From Linum tenue (Eukaryota > Streptophyta > Magnoliopsida > Malpighiales > Linaceae), in NCBI GenBank assembly GCA_946122785.1, contig CAMGYJ010000006.1, positions 69,813,676 to 69,877,675 of the forward strand: 64,000 nucleotides of DNA. Reading direction: 5' to 3'. The notes below the pieces were generated by a model. That model was not told the origin of the DNA and ran no database searches. It saw only the letters and a program-made list of their open reading frames with translations. Of the stretch, positions 1 through 11,897 are shown in pieces. Position 1 is the first letter of the stretch, and each line of letters begins with the position of its first letter. The translations under genes were made by a program, and so were the position numbers.

Positions 1-1526
1 TTGATAAAATTTTCTATTTTAAAATTTTCCTGCTCTAAATCCCTATAAAAAGTTGGATTCAGGGTATTGTTGGGATGTATTTAGTTTGTCTATTTAATTG
101 AATCACGATTATTAATATGAGATCGGATTGAATGTTAACACACATTAAGTAAGCGAGACAAATACTAACGTTTTTTACTTTGTAGACTGATAATCTCTAC
201 ATATTTTTTGATAAAAAGTTGGTGAGTCATTATCTAAATTCCTCTATTTTTTATGGTTAAAAAAAACTACTTTTTATCGCAATTGGCTGTCTCTCAAAAC
301 TGTATTTTAATAGAGTTATGGACTGGCTATAGGTAGTTTACTACTTAGAGAAAAAAGATGAAGAGAAAGACAGGAAGCAGATGATTCATCTGCCCACATA
401 AAGAGAAGAGAAGAGATAGTTTGGTGTGAAGAAATGAAGGAGAGATAATCTAAGAGAGAGAAAATGAGTTTTGGTGCGAAGAAATAAAGAAGAGGGAGAG
501 GAGGTTTATATATCACATAGACCGCATGCTAGGGAGGCGGTTTGGTCATTTTACACCAAACGAAAACCACACCCCTTGCCAATGGTATACGTTTTTCAAA
601 CACAAAACGCGCTTCGGGGGAACGGTTCTTCTATCCCCGACGCGGATCGTTGACCTGACAAACGGTCTTCCATCATATCGCGCCTTCATCCGACGGTTTC
701 AGCGTCCGCCACATGGCCACGCAGTTTGTCAGCAGCCCTAATGGAAATCGTCTCCCCACCGAGCGGTTCTCCTTTAAACCGCCCCTTCCCAATGCGGTTT
801 TCATTAAATGTTGGTATTTCTGAAAAAAATCCGGATAGGTAGCGCGCCATCCATATGTATTCCGCTAAATTAAATGGCTGAAAAAACAATTGGAGAGTTT
901 TAATTAATCTCTCAATTAATTAATCATTAGATTCCTCGGGTGTTTTTTTTATTACACCTTTTACTGGTCTGCTTAGCTATGTAACTGGTCGAACTTGGCA
1001 GAGATTAGGAAATAATTGCTGGTTTAGTCGCTAATGCAAATGGGTTAAGAGCAGAGCAGGCACGCGTGTTGTATAGATTTGTTGGGTTGCTTGCGCAAAT
1101 AAAACACCAAATTTACTGCAATCCTTAATGAAAAAAGAACTTCCAAATTTACTGCAATCCTTACTTACATGCACATGGATCCCGTCTTCCCACACACATT
1201 CAAACACACACACTTCACAATTGGATAGCTCGACGGAGACAAAGATTTTTGTTTCATTAGTGTACGAATTTAGTTAGGGTGCTTAACATCGTTTGAATTG
1301 AGCTGCAATTCAGGTTTGGTTTGAATATTGTATGGATTGGTAACAATTTACAAAATTAGTATTCGATTATAGATAATTGAACGTATGATCTAACAGTATC
1401 AACACGTGTTTACGCGTTAAACTATGTAAATACGCCAACTGCATTGTTAATGGTACACCTAAAAGGAAGCTAATTTATGAATTTGTAACATAAGATGCAC
1501 TGTACTTTGCGTTTAGATTACATATT
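1..1526. other. Intergenic; no gene recognised
   Basis: I see no convincing coding region. Positions 350-500 are purine-rich (GA-rich), with a short near-repeat around 'gaagaaatgaag' and 'gaagaaataaag'. Positions 500-800 are noticeably richer in GC than their surroundings and hold short open frames on both strands, but none has a recognisable domain or a clear plant start context. This GC-rich block could be a decayed element or a gene remnant. Confidence 0.5.
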
Positions 1527-1556
1527 AAAAATTCTCAATAATTATTGAGAATTTTT
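1527..1556. repeat. Perfect 30-bp palindrome
   Basis: The 30 bases read identically on both strands, centred between 1541 and 1542, with the core 'ctcaataattattgag'. Pairing stops at 1526/1557. No flanking duplication or coding context explains it. It could be the remnant of a fold-back MITE or a cruciform-forming AT palindrome. Confidence 0.85.
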
Positions 1557-2709
1557 GTGTTTGTTCTTTTTTTCTTCTCTTGTGGTCACCACTCACCAAT
1601 TTTAGTGGAGTTGCTAAGGGACAGGGTAGATAGGCAGAGATGATTTAATATATACTGAAAATGAGGAGGCTATTCTGTATGCTTGGCAGGAAATCGCACT
1701 AAGGAAGAAGCTAAGCTATAATGATATGGTGAGAATGATGGCTCAAAATAACATGCAAGATATGATCCCCTTTAGCCTTTACCTCATTCATCATCCTGCC
1801 CTTTGTATATGTCGACAGTGATAGCCATTTCAGCACAATGTTGGATAACAGAGCATACTTCCTATGCTTGTACCTTTCATACTGTCAATTATATTGCTCT
1901 AAAATTCCAATAACTCAAGTTAGCACAAAGGTAACTTGAATTCTTTTATCAATTTACAGTTTTAGTGACCCGTACGTGTCTCATTCTTTCAGTTTTACTT
2001 TAGCCCACCACCATCACCATCCTAAAGACTCTCTTTTGTCAATTGCCCAAGTCTTCCTTGGATTCTCTGTCTGGCGCTTACTATACTTGCATTATCACTC
2101 ACGACCTTTTTCTCCCTCGTAAGCATAGCAATGGTGGATCACAATGATGGAATTCTTTCCTCCTCGCCTCGGGGTCATATGGAGAGCATCATTATGGCCT
2201 CTCCCACACCATGAGTAGTCTAACACCTTCACAATCCGTGTCGATCTAATGATTGCGACCTGATTCAACGTCTTGCACGTATGCGAGCCGCGTTCTGATA
2301 AATGGTTTGTGAGTATTTTTAACAAAATTGATCGATGTTCGATAAAAGTTGAAGCTTTCATGAGAGTGGGGTTTTTAGCTACGGAGTGAACAAATTTGTC
2401 GAAAGTATTTGTATATGCAAAGCATAGATGTGTGGGCTCGAAACTTCAACAATAAGGATAATGAGGAGCATTAGGAGGATAGTTTGATGACAAATCTGGT
2501 TTGATTGAAAGGAGGTGATTCGTATTGAATTAAGAGAAAATATTTATATCCAATCAGGAAACTATTCGAACCATGTTAGTTCTTGTGAAAAGATGGATCT
2601 CACTTGAACCATGTATGTGGAATGCTTGTAACGATGTTGCTATATTTCGCACACGTAGACTTAAAATGGTGTTAGACTATATACTGCGTTTAAGCCTCAA
2701 GTTATGTAC
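1557..2709. other. Intergenic; nothing recognised
   Basis: Short open frames occur, for example on the minus strand at 2095-2361, but none shows a domain, codon bias or neighbouring exon I can support. No TIR, LTR or RNA gene was seen. Confidence 0.5.
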
Positions 2710-3258
2710 GTACACTATGTTTGGCAAAATAGGCGGGTGCAAGCTGAGGTGTAAAGTGAGGGGTACAAATTGGAGGAGGGTGTAAGTGGATGGGTAAATT
2801 GTTGTTTGTAATGAAAAATAGGGGGTGCAAATAAGCTGAAAAGTAAATTGAATGTTGTCAAACTTAGTCACACATTCGAATCTATAGGTTTAACTATTGA
2901 CCAGGAAAATTGAGTCAACATTTGGAGCTAATTTGACAAAAATTTCCTAAAATTGATGACGACACAGTAACCAAAAATAAATAATTATTATTATTTAATC
3001 ATTATAATGATTATTCTTACTATCATAATATATTAATAATAACAATTATTACTATATAATTTGGCATTTCTTAGTCACAAAATAATAATACACATTCTCC
3101 CTCTCTCTCTCTCTCTCTATTTCACTCCAAATTGGGAATTGATGAAAATAATAAACTTATCCCCAATTGCACCCTCACTATTATTCCTAATTATCCAAAT
3201 TGGTATACCCCCAACCTTGCACCCCTCTCATTTACCGTTCATCCCAAACATAGTGTAC
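2710..3258. mobile_element. Candidate MITE with 15-bp terminal inverted repeats
   Basis: The termini 'gtacactatgtttgg' (2710-2724) and its exact reverse complement (3244-3258) bound about 550 bp of AT-rich, non-coding DNA. Subterminal stretches also resemble each other in inverted orientation ('aggggtgcaag'-like and 'aaattgg'-like words). A (TC)n microsatellite lies at about 3099-3118. The flanking duplication is too short to settle (TA or TAC), so the superfamily is not assigned; a PIF/Harbinger or Tc1-like MITE is possible. Confidence 0.5.
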
Positions 3259-3785
3259 ACAACTCCATCAAAATCATGCGAATAAGATTACTGTTATTAT
3301 TTGACCTCAATGCATTTCTCAATCGCTCGTACCCATGAACTTTTTTGAAAGATTTGACATTCATAGCTTGTCGAAGAAACAAAATCAAAGGGCCTGGGCA
3401 GTTAAGTAGATAGGGGCAGATTTGGGTTTCAATTAAGAAGGAAACTAAAAGGGCCTAAAGTTGGGCCCACTTAAGCAGCAGCAGTGTTTGAGCTAGGGTG
3501 GAAAACAGGACAGAAGCAAAGGGAGGAAAAGGCTGTCTTTTGAGAAAGTAGGGTTGAAGAATAGGAGAAGATTATATTGTCAAAGCCTCAAAGGTATGGT
3601 GGAGAAATATATATATACAGTGAAGAAGAAGAAGAACATGGTCTTCCCAATCCCAAATGAGTCACACACTAGAAAGGAACCATGACTATTCTTTTCACAT
3701 TTTGAGTGCTCCTCAAGTGTTCCTTCCTTCATTCTTGCTACTTCCTTTTCGTCTCTTTTAATTTCCACCCTCTTTTCATTTTCCT
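3259..3785. other. Intergenic
   Basis: There is no recognisable gene. A GA-rich stretch at 3480-3650 reads as a minus-strand open frame because of base composition. 'atatatatatac' near 3610 is a short AT-dinucleotide run. Confidence 0.45.
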
Positions 3786-4080
3786 CTCCTTTACCAATTA
3801 CCTCCACTGGGTACTTCAGCCTCTTTTCACAAACCGACCAAGTTCATTAGTCAATAAATGTTACTTGATCCATAAGTAAGTGCATCCTCGTCACACGTTA
3901 ACCTCTAATGAGATTAAATCTTCCACCATTTGTCACACGTTAACCTCTCCTTTACCTCAATTGGGTTCTTCAGCCTCTTTTCACTACCAAACTAAGTGCA
4001 TTAGTCAATCAATGTTACTTGATCCATAAGAAAGTAAGTGCATCATCACATGTTAACCTCTAACGAGATTGAATTTTCCA
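3786..4080. repeat. Degenerate tandem duplication, period about 154 bp
   Basis: Two diverged copies lie head to tail. The words 'cttcagcctcttttcac' (3814 and 3968), 'ttacttgatccataag' and 'gttaacctcta' recur at a spacing of about 154 bp. The second copy has small insertions. No coding potential is seen. Confidence 0.7.
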
Positions 4081-5353
4081 TCGTCCTTCATCGATCAGAA
4101 GTAAAACTATATTTCAATTCATTTAAAACCACTCTTATGTCGTATTAGAACACACAAAGTACGCGCGTAGCGTCTTTAATATTCCGTTGACACACAATAA
4201 ATCAATCAATTGTGGGTGCCGGTGTGGTTCTCTTTCAATACAACTGCTTCATAGTACTCTCATTCATTCTAATCTAATCTAATTTCATATATGCATGCTA
4301 GCTAGATTTTAGCTGTTGGGGAGTAGACAAACAATATTTACAACTCAACCAACTTTAATAACCAATAAGAATTAATGTGTACCAAGAATGAACATAATGT
4401 CGGCAATAATGTACCAGATGAGAAAAAGTACTCTATTGTCATGAGCAGTTACTATTGACGTAAGCTGAAGCTGCTGCCATGCCATTTGGTATAGTTAAGA
4501 GGGAGAAGAAGGCAGAAAAGAGGTAAAAGATAAAAATGGGGCAGTAGCGGTTACTATTTACGTAAGCTGCTCCCCCTTCACGATCCTTTACAAATCGTCA
4601 GCCCAACCAACCGACTAAAAGGATATATATACACACACAACGGTTAAATAGTTTGATTCTTAACCATATATATGATTATTGTGAGACATATTATTTCCAA
4701 CGTTGGGAGGAAGACAAACAAGAAGAAGAAGTTCCAATATATATAGAGGACCATTTGTCAGCTGTGGTCCAAAGAAAAGACAACCAACCAGCCAATAGCA
4801 TAAGTTTAGACAATTTCAACTGCCTGTGGCTATAAGCAGCAAGGACGACGAAGTTACCAGCATGGAGCTTCAGTTCATGTCTCTGTCTGTGAGCAACAAA
4901 CAGCCAAATTATTGTCCCTTCTCATGAATAGGCATGATGAGTTTCTTCCCATTTGCAACCATGGATGTACAGCTTTGTTCATGAAACCCGACAATGGCAT
5001 ACGTACACCAAACATGCAGAGAGATATAGAGGGAGGGAGGAAGGTTCAAATATATTAGGGGATAATGGTAGGCGGATTGTAAAATCGTATCGGAGGTTGT
5101 AATGAAAACGTTAATGGAAGGAGTATTTTATGTTGAAATTGGGATTTAACTATAATTCAATCGTTTCATATTGCTAAGATCCGTCCACCGTTTTAACATT
5201 TGATAGGAGGGTTTTTTTTTCACAGTCGGACTGTCAATACTTATTTGGTGTGATAATGTTTTGGGTGTCCAACAACCGGCCATGCGATTAATACATTTTG
5301 GGTTGATCTAATCTGTACGGCGATGATGAAGTCATCAACAAGTCATGTGTCTT
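4081..5353. other. Intergenic; nothing recognised
   Basis: This is AT-rich DNA with short open frames only (for example 4653-4835 on the plus strand). The words 'gcagttactattgacgtaagctg' (4444) and 'gcggttactatttacgtaagctg' (4547) form a short dispersed direct repeat about 100 bp apart. No domain or RNA gene was found. Confidence 0.5.
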
Positions 5354-5608
5354 ACAAAAAGAAGTGCTTAGTTGGTTGTTAGGGTTTGTCCATCTGTAAT
5401 AGGAATCACATTGATAGTAGACATATAGCCAGACACGTCTCAGCGCCAGAACATACAATTTGTGCATTCGTAATGGAAATCACATTGGTAAAACTATAGG
5501 CTAATACGTCTCCCCTTTGAATTTTAAAAATGAGGATTCGAAAACATAATAAATGCATTGGAGTTGGCAGCAAGCAAACCCTAAAGCCAACTAAGCACTT
5601 CTTTTTGT
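5354..5608. repeat. Inverted repeat with about 34-bp arms
   Basis: The left arm at 5354-5388, with the core 'aagaagtgcttagttgg', is matched by the right arm at 5575-5608, with 'ccaactaagcacttctt'. The 185-bp loop holds two diverged direct repeats starting at about 5397 and 5470 (both contain 'aatcacattg' and end near 'acgtctc'). It looks like a small fold-back element, but no target duplication was found. Confidence 0.6.
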
Positions 5609-6560
5609 TCTCTTTCTAACTATAACTACAAAGGTCCCCTCCCCTCTTCCCACACCGACACTCCTTCCCTCCCAAGTTCCAACGCAGAGAATTGGGAGGA
5701 ATTTGGGCCGTATTCTGAAGGCCCATGTTTTTTTTATGAAGATCAAATCAAAAGCTATCAAGCCGGTAGCGACGCCTAAGGAAAGCCCAACTGGTTGCTT
5801 TACGTGCTCCTGGCCCCTGGGACTGTTATCATCATTGTTTGCGCTTTTATCCAACAAACATGTAATGCACTCACGAGTCACGACGAATCGGGTTTTGCAT
5901 AAAAGTGTAATTAGCATGTCGTAGGCCCAACTTCATAGAGCCATCAAAGAAGTGCGAAGAAAGCCCAAGCCATCGCTGTAGTTTGGAAGCTACCGGACAA
6001 CGTGGGCTGGGTCTGATAGAGATTGAGTAATACAAGTGCTTTTAAAACGACTTGGGCCAGACCCAAACAGTTACGGATCTGGCGCAGAACATAAAAATCG
6101 ATGTCTATAAGCCCATGACTCCCAGCGAGATTCCTGTGACTATGGCCGGTGGGACCAATCTTCTACTTAGAAGTATAGTTAGTAAAATACGGTACGGAAA
6201 AGTTACCTATAAAATCTGTATGAATATTTTACTTTATCTCTAATCTAATGTTATGTTTAATAGTACGTTAATAGTCAAAGACATATTAAATACCGATATT
6301 AAACGTATTATATGGGTTTTTATAAGTGTTTAGTATGGGAGCCATCAAATGAAATGACTTGACAATAATACATATACGAAAGTTAACGGATAAAATACAT
6401 ACATATACGTATATGTGTATCAAACGAAGTATTTACTAACTATGCTTAGAAGTTACATACAGATGTTTGTTTATTCCATTTTGAGTACTAATGTTCACCA
6501 CTTATGAACTGTGACCAATAATCCATCCGCTTCACAACCCACCCTACCCAACCCGTTCAA
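5609..6560. other. Intergenic upstream of Copia-1
   Basis: No gene is recognised. A 16-bp perfect palindrome, 'acatatacgtatatgt', lies at 6401-6416. The last five bases before the LTR (6561-6565) are the left target duplication of Copia-1. Confidence 0.5.
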
Positions 6561-6565
6561 GTTTG

Positions 6566-7314
6566 TGTTGACAGAAGTGCAGTGAAGTTGAAGATTTATG
6601 TTGCCGCTGACCGTTGAGCAATCAGAGGTTTCAGAAATGGAATGTCCAAGGAGCACCTTCCTTCCTTGGAAAGCAACGGCTAGTTTTGCTTCTATATATT
6701 AAGCCTTGCTCCTCTCTGTAAACTTACTTAGAAAGATAGTGGTACAGGACTATTGGAAGTTCTAAGGGTTTCAGCAATTGGGGTATAGGATTCAGTTGCT
6801 GGTGGTGGTTTACGAATCTGGGTGTGATTCGGGTTTTCATTTTACAGTTCGTGTCTTGTAATCTTTGTCATTTTTTGATAGGAAAAATTCAATAAAAAAA
6901 AGAGTCTCTCGGAGTATAGCAGGTGCTATCTCCGGGACGAGGACTGACCCGTAGATTGGGGAACCTCGTTAAAATCGTTGTGTTCTTCCTTTTTCACTTG
7001 CTTCTTTGCTTGCTGTTTCACTTCCCCTGTTTTGATCAAGTCCCCTGCATCCTGTTAATCTCATCTTCGTGGAAGATGATGAGTTTCAGAGATTGATGAG
7101 TGGGCTTTATAACTGGGCTTAAGTGGTTTTTTATCTGTTTGTTATTTAGCTTAAAGTGTGGGCTTTTGCTGGTGTTTGGGCCCAGTCTTGACAACGAAGA
7201 AAGTGAACGCTGGAGAGCAGATCAAAGATCTAGCTTCACTTTCCTCTCGTTTTCCCCATCTGGCTTTTCCCAATACTTCGAACCCTACTTCTCTACTCGC
7301 TTCTTCTTTTCTCA
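6566..7314 (+). repeat. Copia-1 5' LTR
   Basis: This 749-bp LTR starts 'tgttgacag' and ends 'ttctca'. A TATA-like 'tatatatt' lies at 6693-6700 and a poly(A)-signal-like 'aataaa' at 6891-6896. An imperfect palindrome at 6910-6934 has arms CGGAG/CTCCG around 'atagca...tgctat'. Compared by eye with 13118-13866 I find no difference and no length change. Confidence 0.96.
6693..6700 (+). promoter_or_regulatory. TATA box of the Copia-1 LTR promoter
   Basis: 'tatatatt' lies 127 bp into the LTR. Transcription would start shortly downstream, in the region 'gctcctctctgtaaac'. The same site recurs in the 3' LTR at 13245-13252. Confidence 0.6.
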
Positions 7315-7316
7315 AG

Positions 7317-7328
7317 TGGTATCAGAGC
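7317..7328 (+). other. Copia-1 primer-binding site (initiator tRNA-Met)
   Basis: 'tggtatcagagc' begins two bases after the 5' LTR. It is the complement of the 3' end of plant initiator tRNA-Met, the usual primer of plant copia elements. Confidence 0.95.
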
Positions 7329-7368
7329 CACTCCTTGGCGAGGCTTATCGCTACCAAGGAACAGATCG

Positions 7369-10300
7369 ATGGCTTCTTCTTCTTTCGGTCAAGCCACTAT
7401 CAATCACCCTCCCATTTTTACGGGTGCAAATTATACAGCATGGAAAAAACGAATGAAGCAGTTCATGTGGGGCATCGACGAAGACCTGTGGCTGATTGTT
7501 CAAAATGGGCCGATCCCGATGGTTGCTGAAGAACAGGAATTCTGGTCGGCAGCACAAAAGAAGAGCGCCCAGCTAAATCAACGCGCGATGCATGTATTGC
7601 AGTCGGCCATGACTCCCGATGAAGCGGATCAAGTGGAGGACTGCGAAACTGCTCAACAAATCTGGGTTGCTCTCCAGCACACTTATGAAGGTACATCAAA
7701 CATTCGTGAGTCTCGTATTGACTTATTGGTTCACGAGTATGAGGCTTTTAATATGCTTGCTGATGAATCTATACACGATATGTACTCTCGCTTCACTATC
7801 CTGATTAACAAAATGAAGGGCTTAGGGCGTACTTTCCTGGTTAAAGACCTAAATAGAAAAATTCTTAGGTCTCTCCCTAAAGAGTGGCTGCCTAAGCGCA
7901 CTGCCATTGAGGAAGCAAGAAATCTTGCTACGCTTCCTATCAACGAATTGATAGGATCTCTGCTTAGTCATGAAAATGTTATAAAACAGGTGAATTTTGA
8001 GGATGAGAAACGCAAGAAAAATATTGCCTTTAAATCTCGGGCTGTTCTTTATGACTCGGGCAGTGAATCTGAATCTGATTTTGATAGAGAGTTTGCTTTA
8101 GTCAGCAAACGTTTTCATCGCATGATGAAGTATAAGAATGATCGTCAAACTAAATCTGAGGGTCAGAGGAAGTCTTATTTTGATCGTTCTAAACATTGTT
8201 CTCAAGAAAGGCTGCTTCCCCAGCAGACCAGATATGTTGACACAGGTTATCCTGAGAAAGAATCCCAGGCGTGCTACAAATGTGGGAAACACGGTCACAT
8301 ACGAGCACACTGTCCATTGACTCTAAAAGCCAAGGAGAAGGCCATGAAGGCATCCTGGAGTGACTACGACTCCCAGTCCGAATCTGAACCGATTGACGAG
8401 CAGGCATTCATGGCATTGACATCAACACATGGTAAGGATCAGGTATCGTCTTCTAAATCTGTTTCAAACTCGAACACCGATCATGTTTGGTATCTAGATA
8501 GTGGCTGTTCGCATCACATGTCAGGAAATCGACGTCTCTTTTCTGATCTTACTGTTAAAAATGGTGGTAATGTGTTATTTGGTGATAATGGCGTGGGTAA
8601 GATCATTGGTTGTGGCTCTGTTGGAGCTCCTCCATTACCTACTATTCGAAATGTTCTCCTTGTCGATGGTTTGCATCACAATCTTTTGTCTATTAGTCAG
8701 CTATGTGAAAGTGGTAATAGAGTTATGTTTGAGTCCAGCCACTGCATTGTTGAACGAATTCATGACAAACAGGTTGTGTTTGTTGGTAACCGGGTCAACA
8801 ACATGTATTCTATTAATCTGCATAATATGGATGAGTTTCATGAGCTATGTTTAACTGCCTCATCACAGCAAGAGGTTCTTTGGCATAGGAAGATGGGGCA
8901 TCTCAGCTTTCAAAAGCTCGTCCATATTTCTAAAACCAACCTGGTTCGAGGGTTACCCCCCTTAAAGGATAAGCGTGATTTCTTTTGTGATGCTTGCATC
9001 TCAGGCAAACATAGAAAGAAAAGCTTTACACCTAAATCTGATATTACCTCCAAAGCCATGTTTGAACTTATCCACATGGATCTGTTCGGACCATGCAATG
9101 TCACTAGTTTAGGGGGTAAAAATTATGTTTTTGTCTTAGTCGATGACTTTTCTAGATATACCTGGGTCTACTTCCTTACTCATAAAGATGATACTGTTCA
9201 TAGCTTCAAAACTTTTGTTAATTTATTTGCTGGGAAAATCATATCCATCCGCAGTGATAATGGCGGGGAATTCATATCTGCTGAATTTGAAATCATTTGC
9301 AATGAGGCTGGGATCCTTCACACCTTTTCTGCCCCTCGGACTCCCCAACAAAATGGGGTAGTAGAGAGGAAGAATCGTACTTTGATTGAGTGCGCTCGTA
9401 CTATGCTCCTTGAGTATAACCTGCCCAAATTCTTTTGGGGGGAGGCTGTAAATACAGCATGTCATGTCCTGAATCGTGTTCTGATTCGTAAGGGTCTCAA
9501 CAAAACTCCTTACGAGATCTTCAAATCAAAAACTCCTAACATCTCTTACTTCCATCCTTTTGGATGTTGTTGCTATGTGCTAAACACAAGAGATAAATTA
9601 GGAAAATTTGATTCCAAATCCGATAAAGCTGTGTTTCTTGGTTATTCTGTCAAGGGACAAGCATATCGTGTTTATAACAAACGCACTAAAAAGGTTGAAG
9701 AATCTGTTCATGTCGTATTTCATGATACTGATCTACCTGAAAGTGCTACAGATGACAGCACCCCTATGTTTGATCTGCTGGAACTAACTCACCAATCTGA
9801 GGTGCAGCTTGCACCTACTAGCCAAAACTCGGATACTACTACTATGCCCATTCCCTCAACGTCTGAGCCAACCTCAAATGATACAGTCACTCCAGGTGGC
9901 ACGGTTCCAGCAGCCCCTCCCCACATTCAGCGACGACATCCCGTTAATCAGGTCATTGGAGAGCTCACCGACGGCCTACGTACACGAGGTAAATACAAGC
10001 TAGGTCAGTATGCTTTCGTTTCTCCGCATGAACCGAAAAATTACAAGGATGCTTTAAAAGATGAATACTGGAACATGGCTATGCATGAAGAAATGAATCA
10101 ATTTGCTTATCTACATGTCTGGGATCCAGTGCCTCGTCCTTTGAATCAGTCTATCATTGGCACTAAATGGATTTTCAGAAACAAATCAGATGAGAATGGA
10201 TTTATTACGAGAAATAAGGCTCGTCTAGTTGCCCAAGGGTACTCTCAAGAGGAAGGGGTTGACTATGACGAGACCTTTGCCCCAGTTGCTCGTATTGAGT

Positions 10301-11568
10301 CCATTCGTCTGTTATGTGCCTTTGCGTGTTTTAAAAATTTTCCTCTTTTTCAAATGGATGTCAAGAGTGCGTTTTTAAACGGTGTGATTCAGGAGGAAGT
10401 TTACGTTTCCCAACCACCGGGTTTTGTTGATCCAAACTTTCCTGACCATGTTTACAAACTAAGGAAAGCGCTTTATGGACTTAAACAAGCTCCACGAGCT
10501 TGGTATGAGCGTCTTACCTCATTCTTATGTGAACAAGGTTTTTCTCAAGGATCTGTGGATAAAACCCTTTTCATTAAACATGATTCGTCTGATCTTCTCC
10601 TTGTTCAAATTTATGTCGACGACATTGTGTTTGGGGCTACAAATTCTAAGATGTGTTCTGATTTTTGTGAAGCCATGAAAGCGGTGTTTGAGATGAGCAT
10701 GATGGGAGAACTTCAGTTCTTCCTCGGTCTCCAAATCAAACAAACCAGTCATGGAACCTTCATTAATCAATCAAAATACATATCAAGCATGCTAAGCAAG
10801 TTTAATTTCCAGTCTTTAAATACTGCTCCCACACCTATGGCTGTTAATTTAAAGCTTGACAAGGACGAGACTGGTAATCCAGTTGATGAATCCATGTATC
10901 GTGGAATGATAGGCTCTCTCTTGTACCTCACTGCTAGTCGGCCAGACATACATTTTAGTGTCTGTCTCTGTGCCCGCTTTCAATCGTGTCCTAAGGAGAG
11001 TCATCTATCAGCAGTTAAGAGAATTTTTCGCTATTTAAAAGGCACCTTAGATGTCGGGTTATGGTATCCTAAGCAAACCACATTCGATTTAGTAGGCTAT
11101 AGCGACTCTGACTTTGCTGGTAGCTTAACAGATCGTCGTAGCACTAGTGGAAGTTGTCAATTTGTGGGTACCTCTTTGGTTTCCTGGTCGTGCAGAAAGC
11201 AGGGGGCAGTCGCGTTATCTACTGCCGAAGCAGAATATATTGCTGCTGGTAGTACTTGCACCCAATTGCTTTGGCTGTCTTATCAATTATTGGATTACGG
11301 TTATAGTTGTTCTTCTATACCGTTATTTTGCGATAATACGAGTGCTATCTGTATGTCTAAGAACCCGGTTCAGCACTCCCGAACCAAGCATATTGAAATT
11401 AAATTTCACTTTATTCGTGACTTGGTTCAATCTGGTGCTATCTCGCTCCAGTACATTAGCACTGAATTTCAGCTCGCTGATTTGTTTACCAAACCTCTGT
11501 CAGCTGATCGATTTACTTTCCTATGTTACGACATAGGATTGAGATCCCTATCAGCTCTACCGGGATAA
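7369..11568 (+). CDS. Copia-1 gag-pol polyprotein (1399 aa), intact
   Basis: One open frame encodes the capsid protein and all enzymes of retrotransposition. The ATG is 40 bp after the primer site and is followed at once by a copia Gag N-terminus. Domains in order: Gag with a CCHC knuckle ([14 protein letters not shown], residues 302-315); aspartic protease DSG at 377-379; integrase with an HHCC zinc-binding region (about 505-543) and catalytic D571, D630 and E666, which gives the exact DD35E spacing; reverse transcriptase with YVDD at 1082-1085; RNase H with a YSDSDFAGS motif around D1246. No stop, frameshift or missing catalytic residue was seen. Gag and Pol share one frame, so the Gag:Pol ratio would have to be set by processing or RNA level. 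With identical LTRs, this copy is a credible autonomous element. Confidence 0.97.
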   Translation: MASSSFGQATINHPPIFTGANYTAWKKRMKQFMWGIDEDLWLIVQNGPIPMVAEEQEFWSAAQKKSAQLNQRAMHVLQSAMTPDEADQVEDCETAQQIWVALQHTYEGTSNIRESRIDLLVHEYEAFNMLADESIHDMYSRFTILINKMKGLGRTFLVKDLNRKILRSLPKEWLPKRTAIEEARNLATLPINELIGSLLSHENVIKQVNFEDEKRKKNIAFKSRAVLYDSGSESESDFDREFALVSKRFHRMMKYKNDRQTKSEGQRKSYFDRSKHCSQERLLPQQTRYVDTGYPEKESQACYKCGKHGHIRAHCPLTLKAKEKAMKASWSDYDSQSESEPIDEQAFMALTSTHGKDQVSSSKSVSNSNTDHVWYLDSGCSHHMSGNRRLFSDLTVKNGGNVLFGDNGVGKIIGCGSVGAPPLPTIRNVLLVDGLHHNLLSISQLCESGNRVMFESSHCIVERIHDKQVVFVGNRVNNMYSINLHNMDEFHELCLTASSQQEVLWHRKMGHLSFQKLVHISKTNLVRGLPPLKDKRDFFCDACISGKHRKKSFTPKSDITSKAMFELIHMDLFGPCNVTSLGGKNYVFVLVDDFSRYTWVYFLTHKDDTVHSFKTFVNLFAGKIISIRSDNGGEFISAEFEIICNEAGILHTFSAPRTPQQNGVVERKNRTLIECARTMLLEYNLPKFFWGEAVNTACHVLNRVLIRKGLNKTPYEIFKSKTPNISYFHPFGCCCYVLNTRDKLGKFDSKSDKAVFLGYSVKGQAYRVYNKRTKKVEESVHVVFHDTDLPESATDDSTPMFDLLELTHQSEVQLAPTSQNSDTTTMPIPSTSEPTSNDTVTPGGTVPAAPPHIQRRHPVNQVIGELTDGLRTRGKYKLGQYAFVSPHEPKNYKDALKDEYWNMAMHEEMNQFAYLHVWDPVPRPLNQSIIGTKWIFRNKSDENGFITRNKARLVAQGYSQEEGVDYDETFAPVARIESIRLLCAFACFKNFPLFQMDVKSAFLNGVIQEEVYVSQPPGFVDPNFPDHVYKLRKALYGLKQAPRAWYERLTSFLCEQGFSQGSVDKTLFIKHDSSDLLLVQIYVDDIVFGATNSKMCSDFCEAMKAVFEMSMMGELQFFLGLQIKQTSHGTFINQSKYISSMLSKFNFQSLNTAPTPMAVNLKLDKDETGNPVDESMYRGMIGSLLYLTASRPDIHFSVCLCARFQSCPKESHLSAVKRIFRYLKGTLDVGLWYPKQTTFDLVGYSDSDFAGSLTDRRSTSGSCQFVGTSLVSWSCRKQGAVALSTAEAEYIAAGSTCTQLLWLSYQLLDYGYSCSSIPLFCDNTSAICMSKNPVQHSRTKHIEIKFHFIRDLVQSGAISLQYISTEFQLADLFTKPLSADRFTFLCYDIGLRSLSALPG

Positions 11569-11897
11569 TTGAAATCGCCAGTGCGATTCCTTCCTGTTGT
11601 ATTTCTACTTTCTCGTTTTTAATAGTTCTTTCTGATTGTTTCTTTTTTTGTGCCTGTTTTTGGGTGTCGTTTGGCTCTGTCTCTTACTGTCAGTATTGAT
11701 TTTGGTGTGTTAATTGATTTCTGTTTCCTTGTTTTGTTTCTGTTCCTCGTCATTAATGTTGATTGATTTTTCTTGCCCCTTCTTCTCCCTTCCCTTTCCT
11801 TGTTGATGTTATTTTCGTGCCTTTTTAAGTCCTCTGTGTCTAGTCTTCCCCTCCATCCGACCCCTTTCACCCTTTTCCGCCTAGTGTCCTTGCTACA
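11569..11897 (+). other. T/C-rich leader between pol and the accessory ORF
   Basis: The 329-bp gap is strongly pyrimidine-rich on the coding strand and holds no long open frame in the pol direction. Several C/T-rich runs followed by AG could act as 3' splice sites. The equivalent gap in Copia-2 (36168-36363) has the same character, which suggests a role in expressing the downstream ORF. Confidence 0.5.

Noticed and set aside
5591..5917. 108-codon minus-strand frame
   Set aside because: No domain is seen, an overlapping frame reads on the other strand, and it begins inside an inverted repeat arm.
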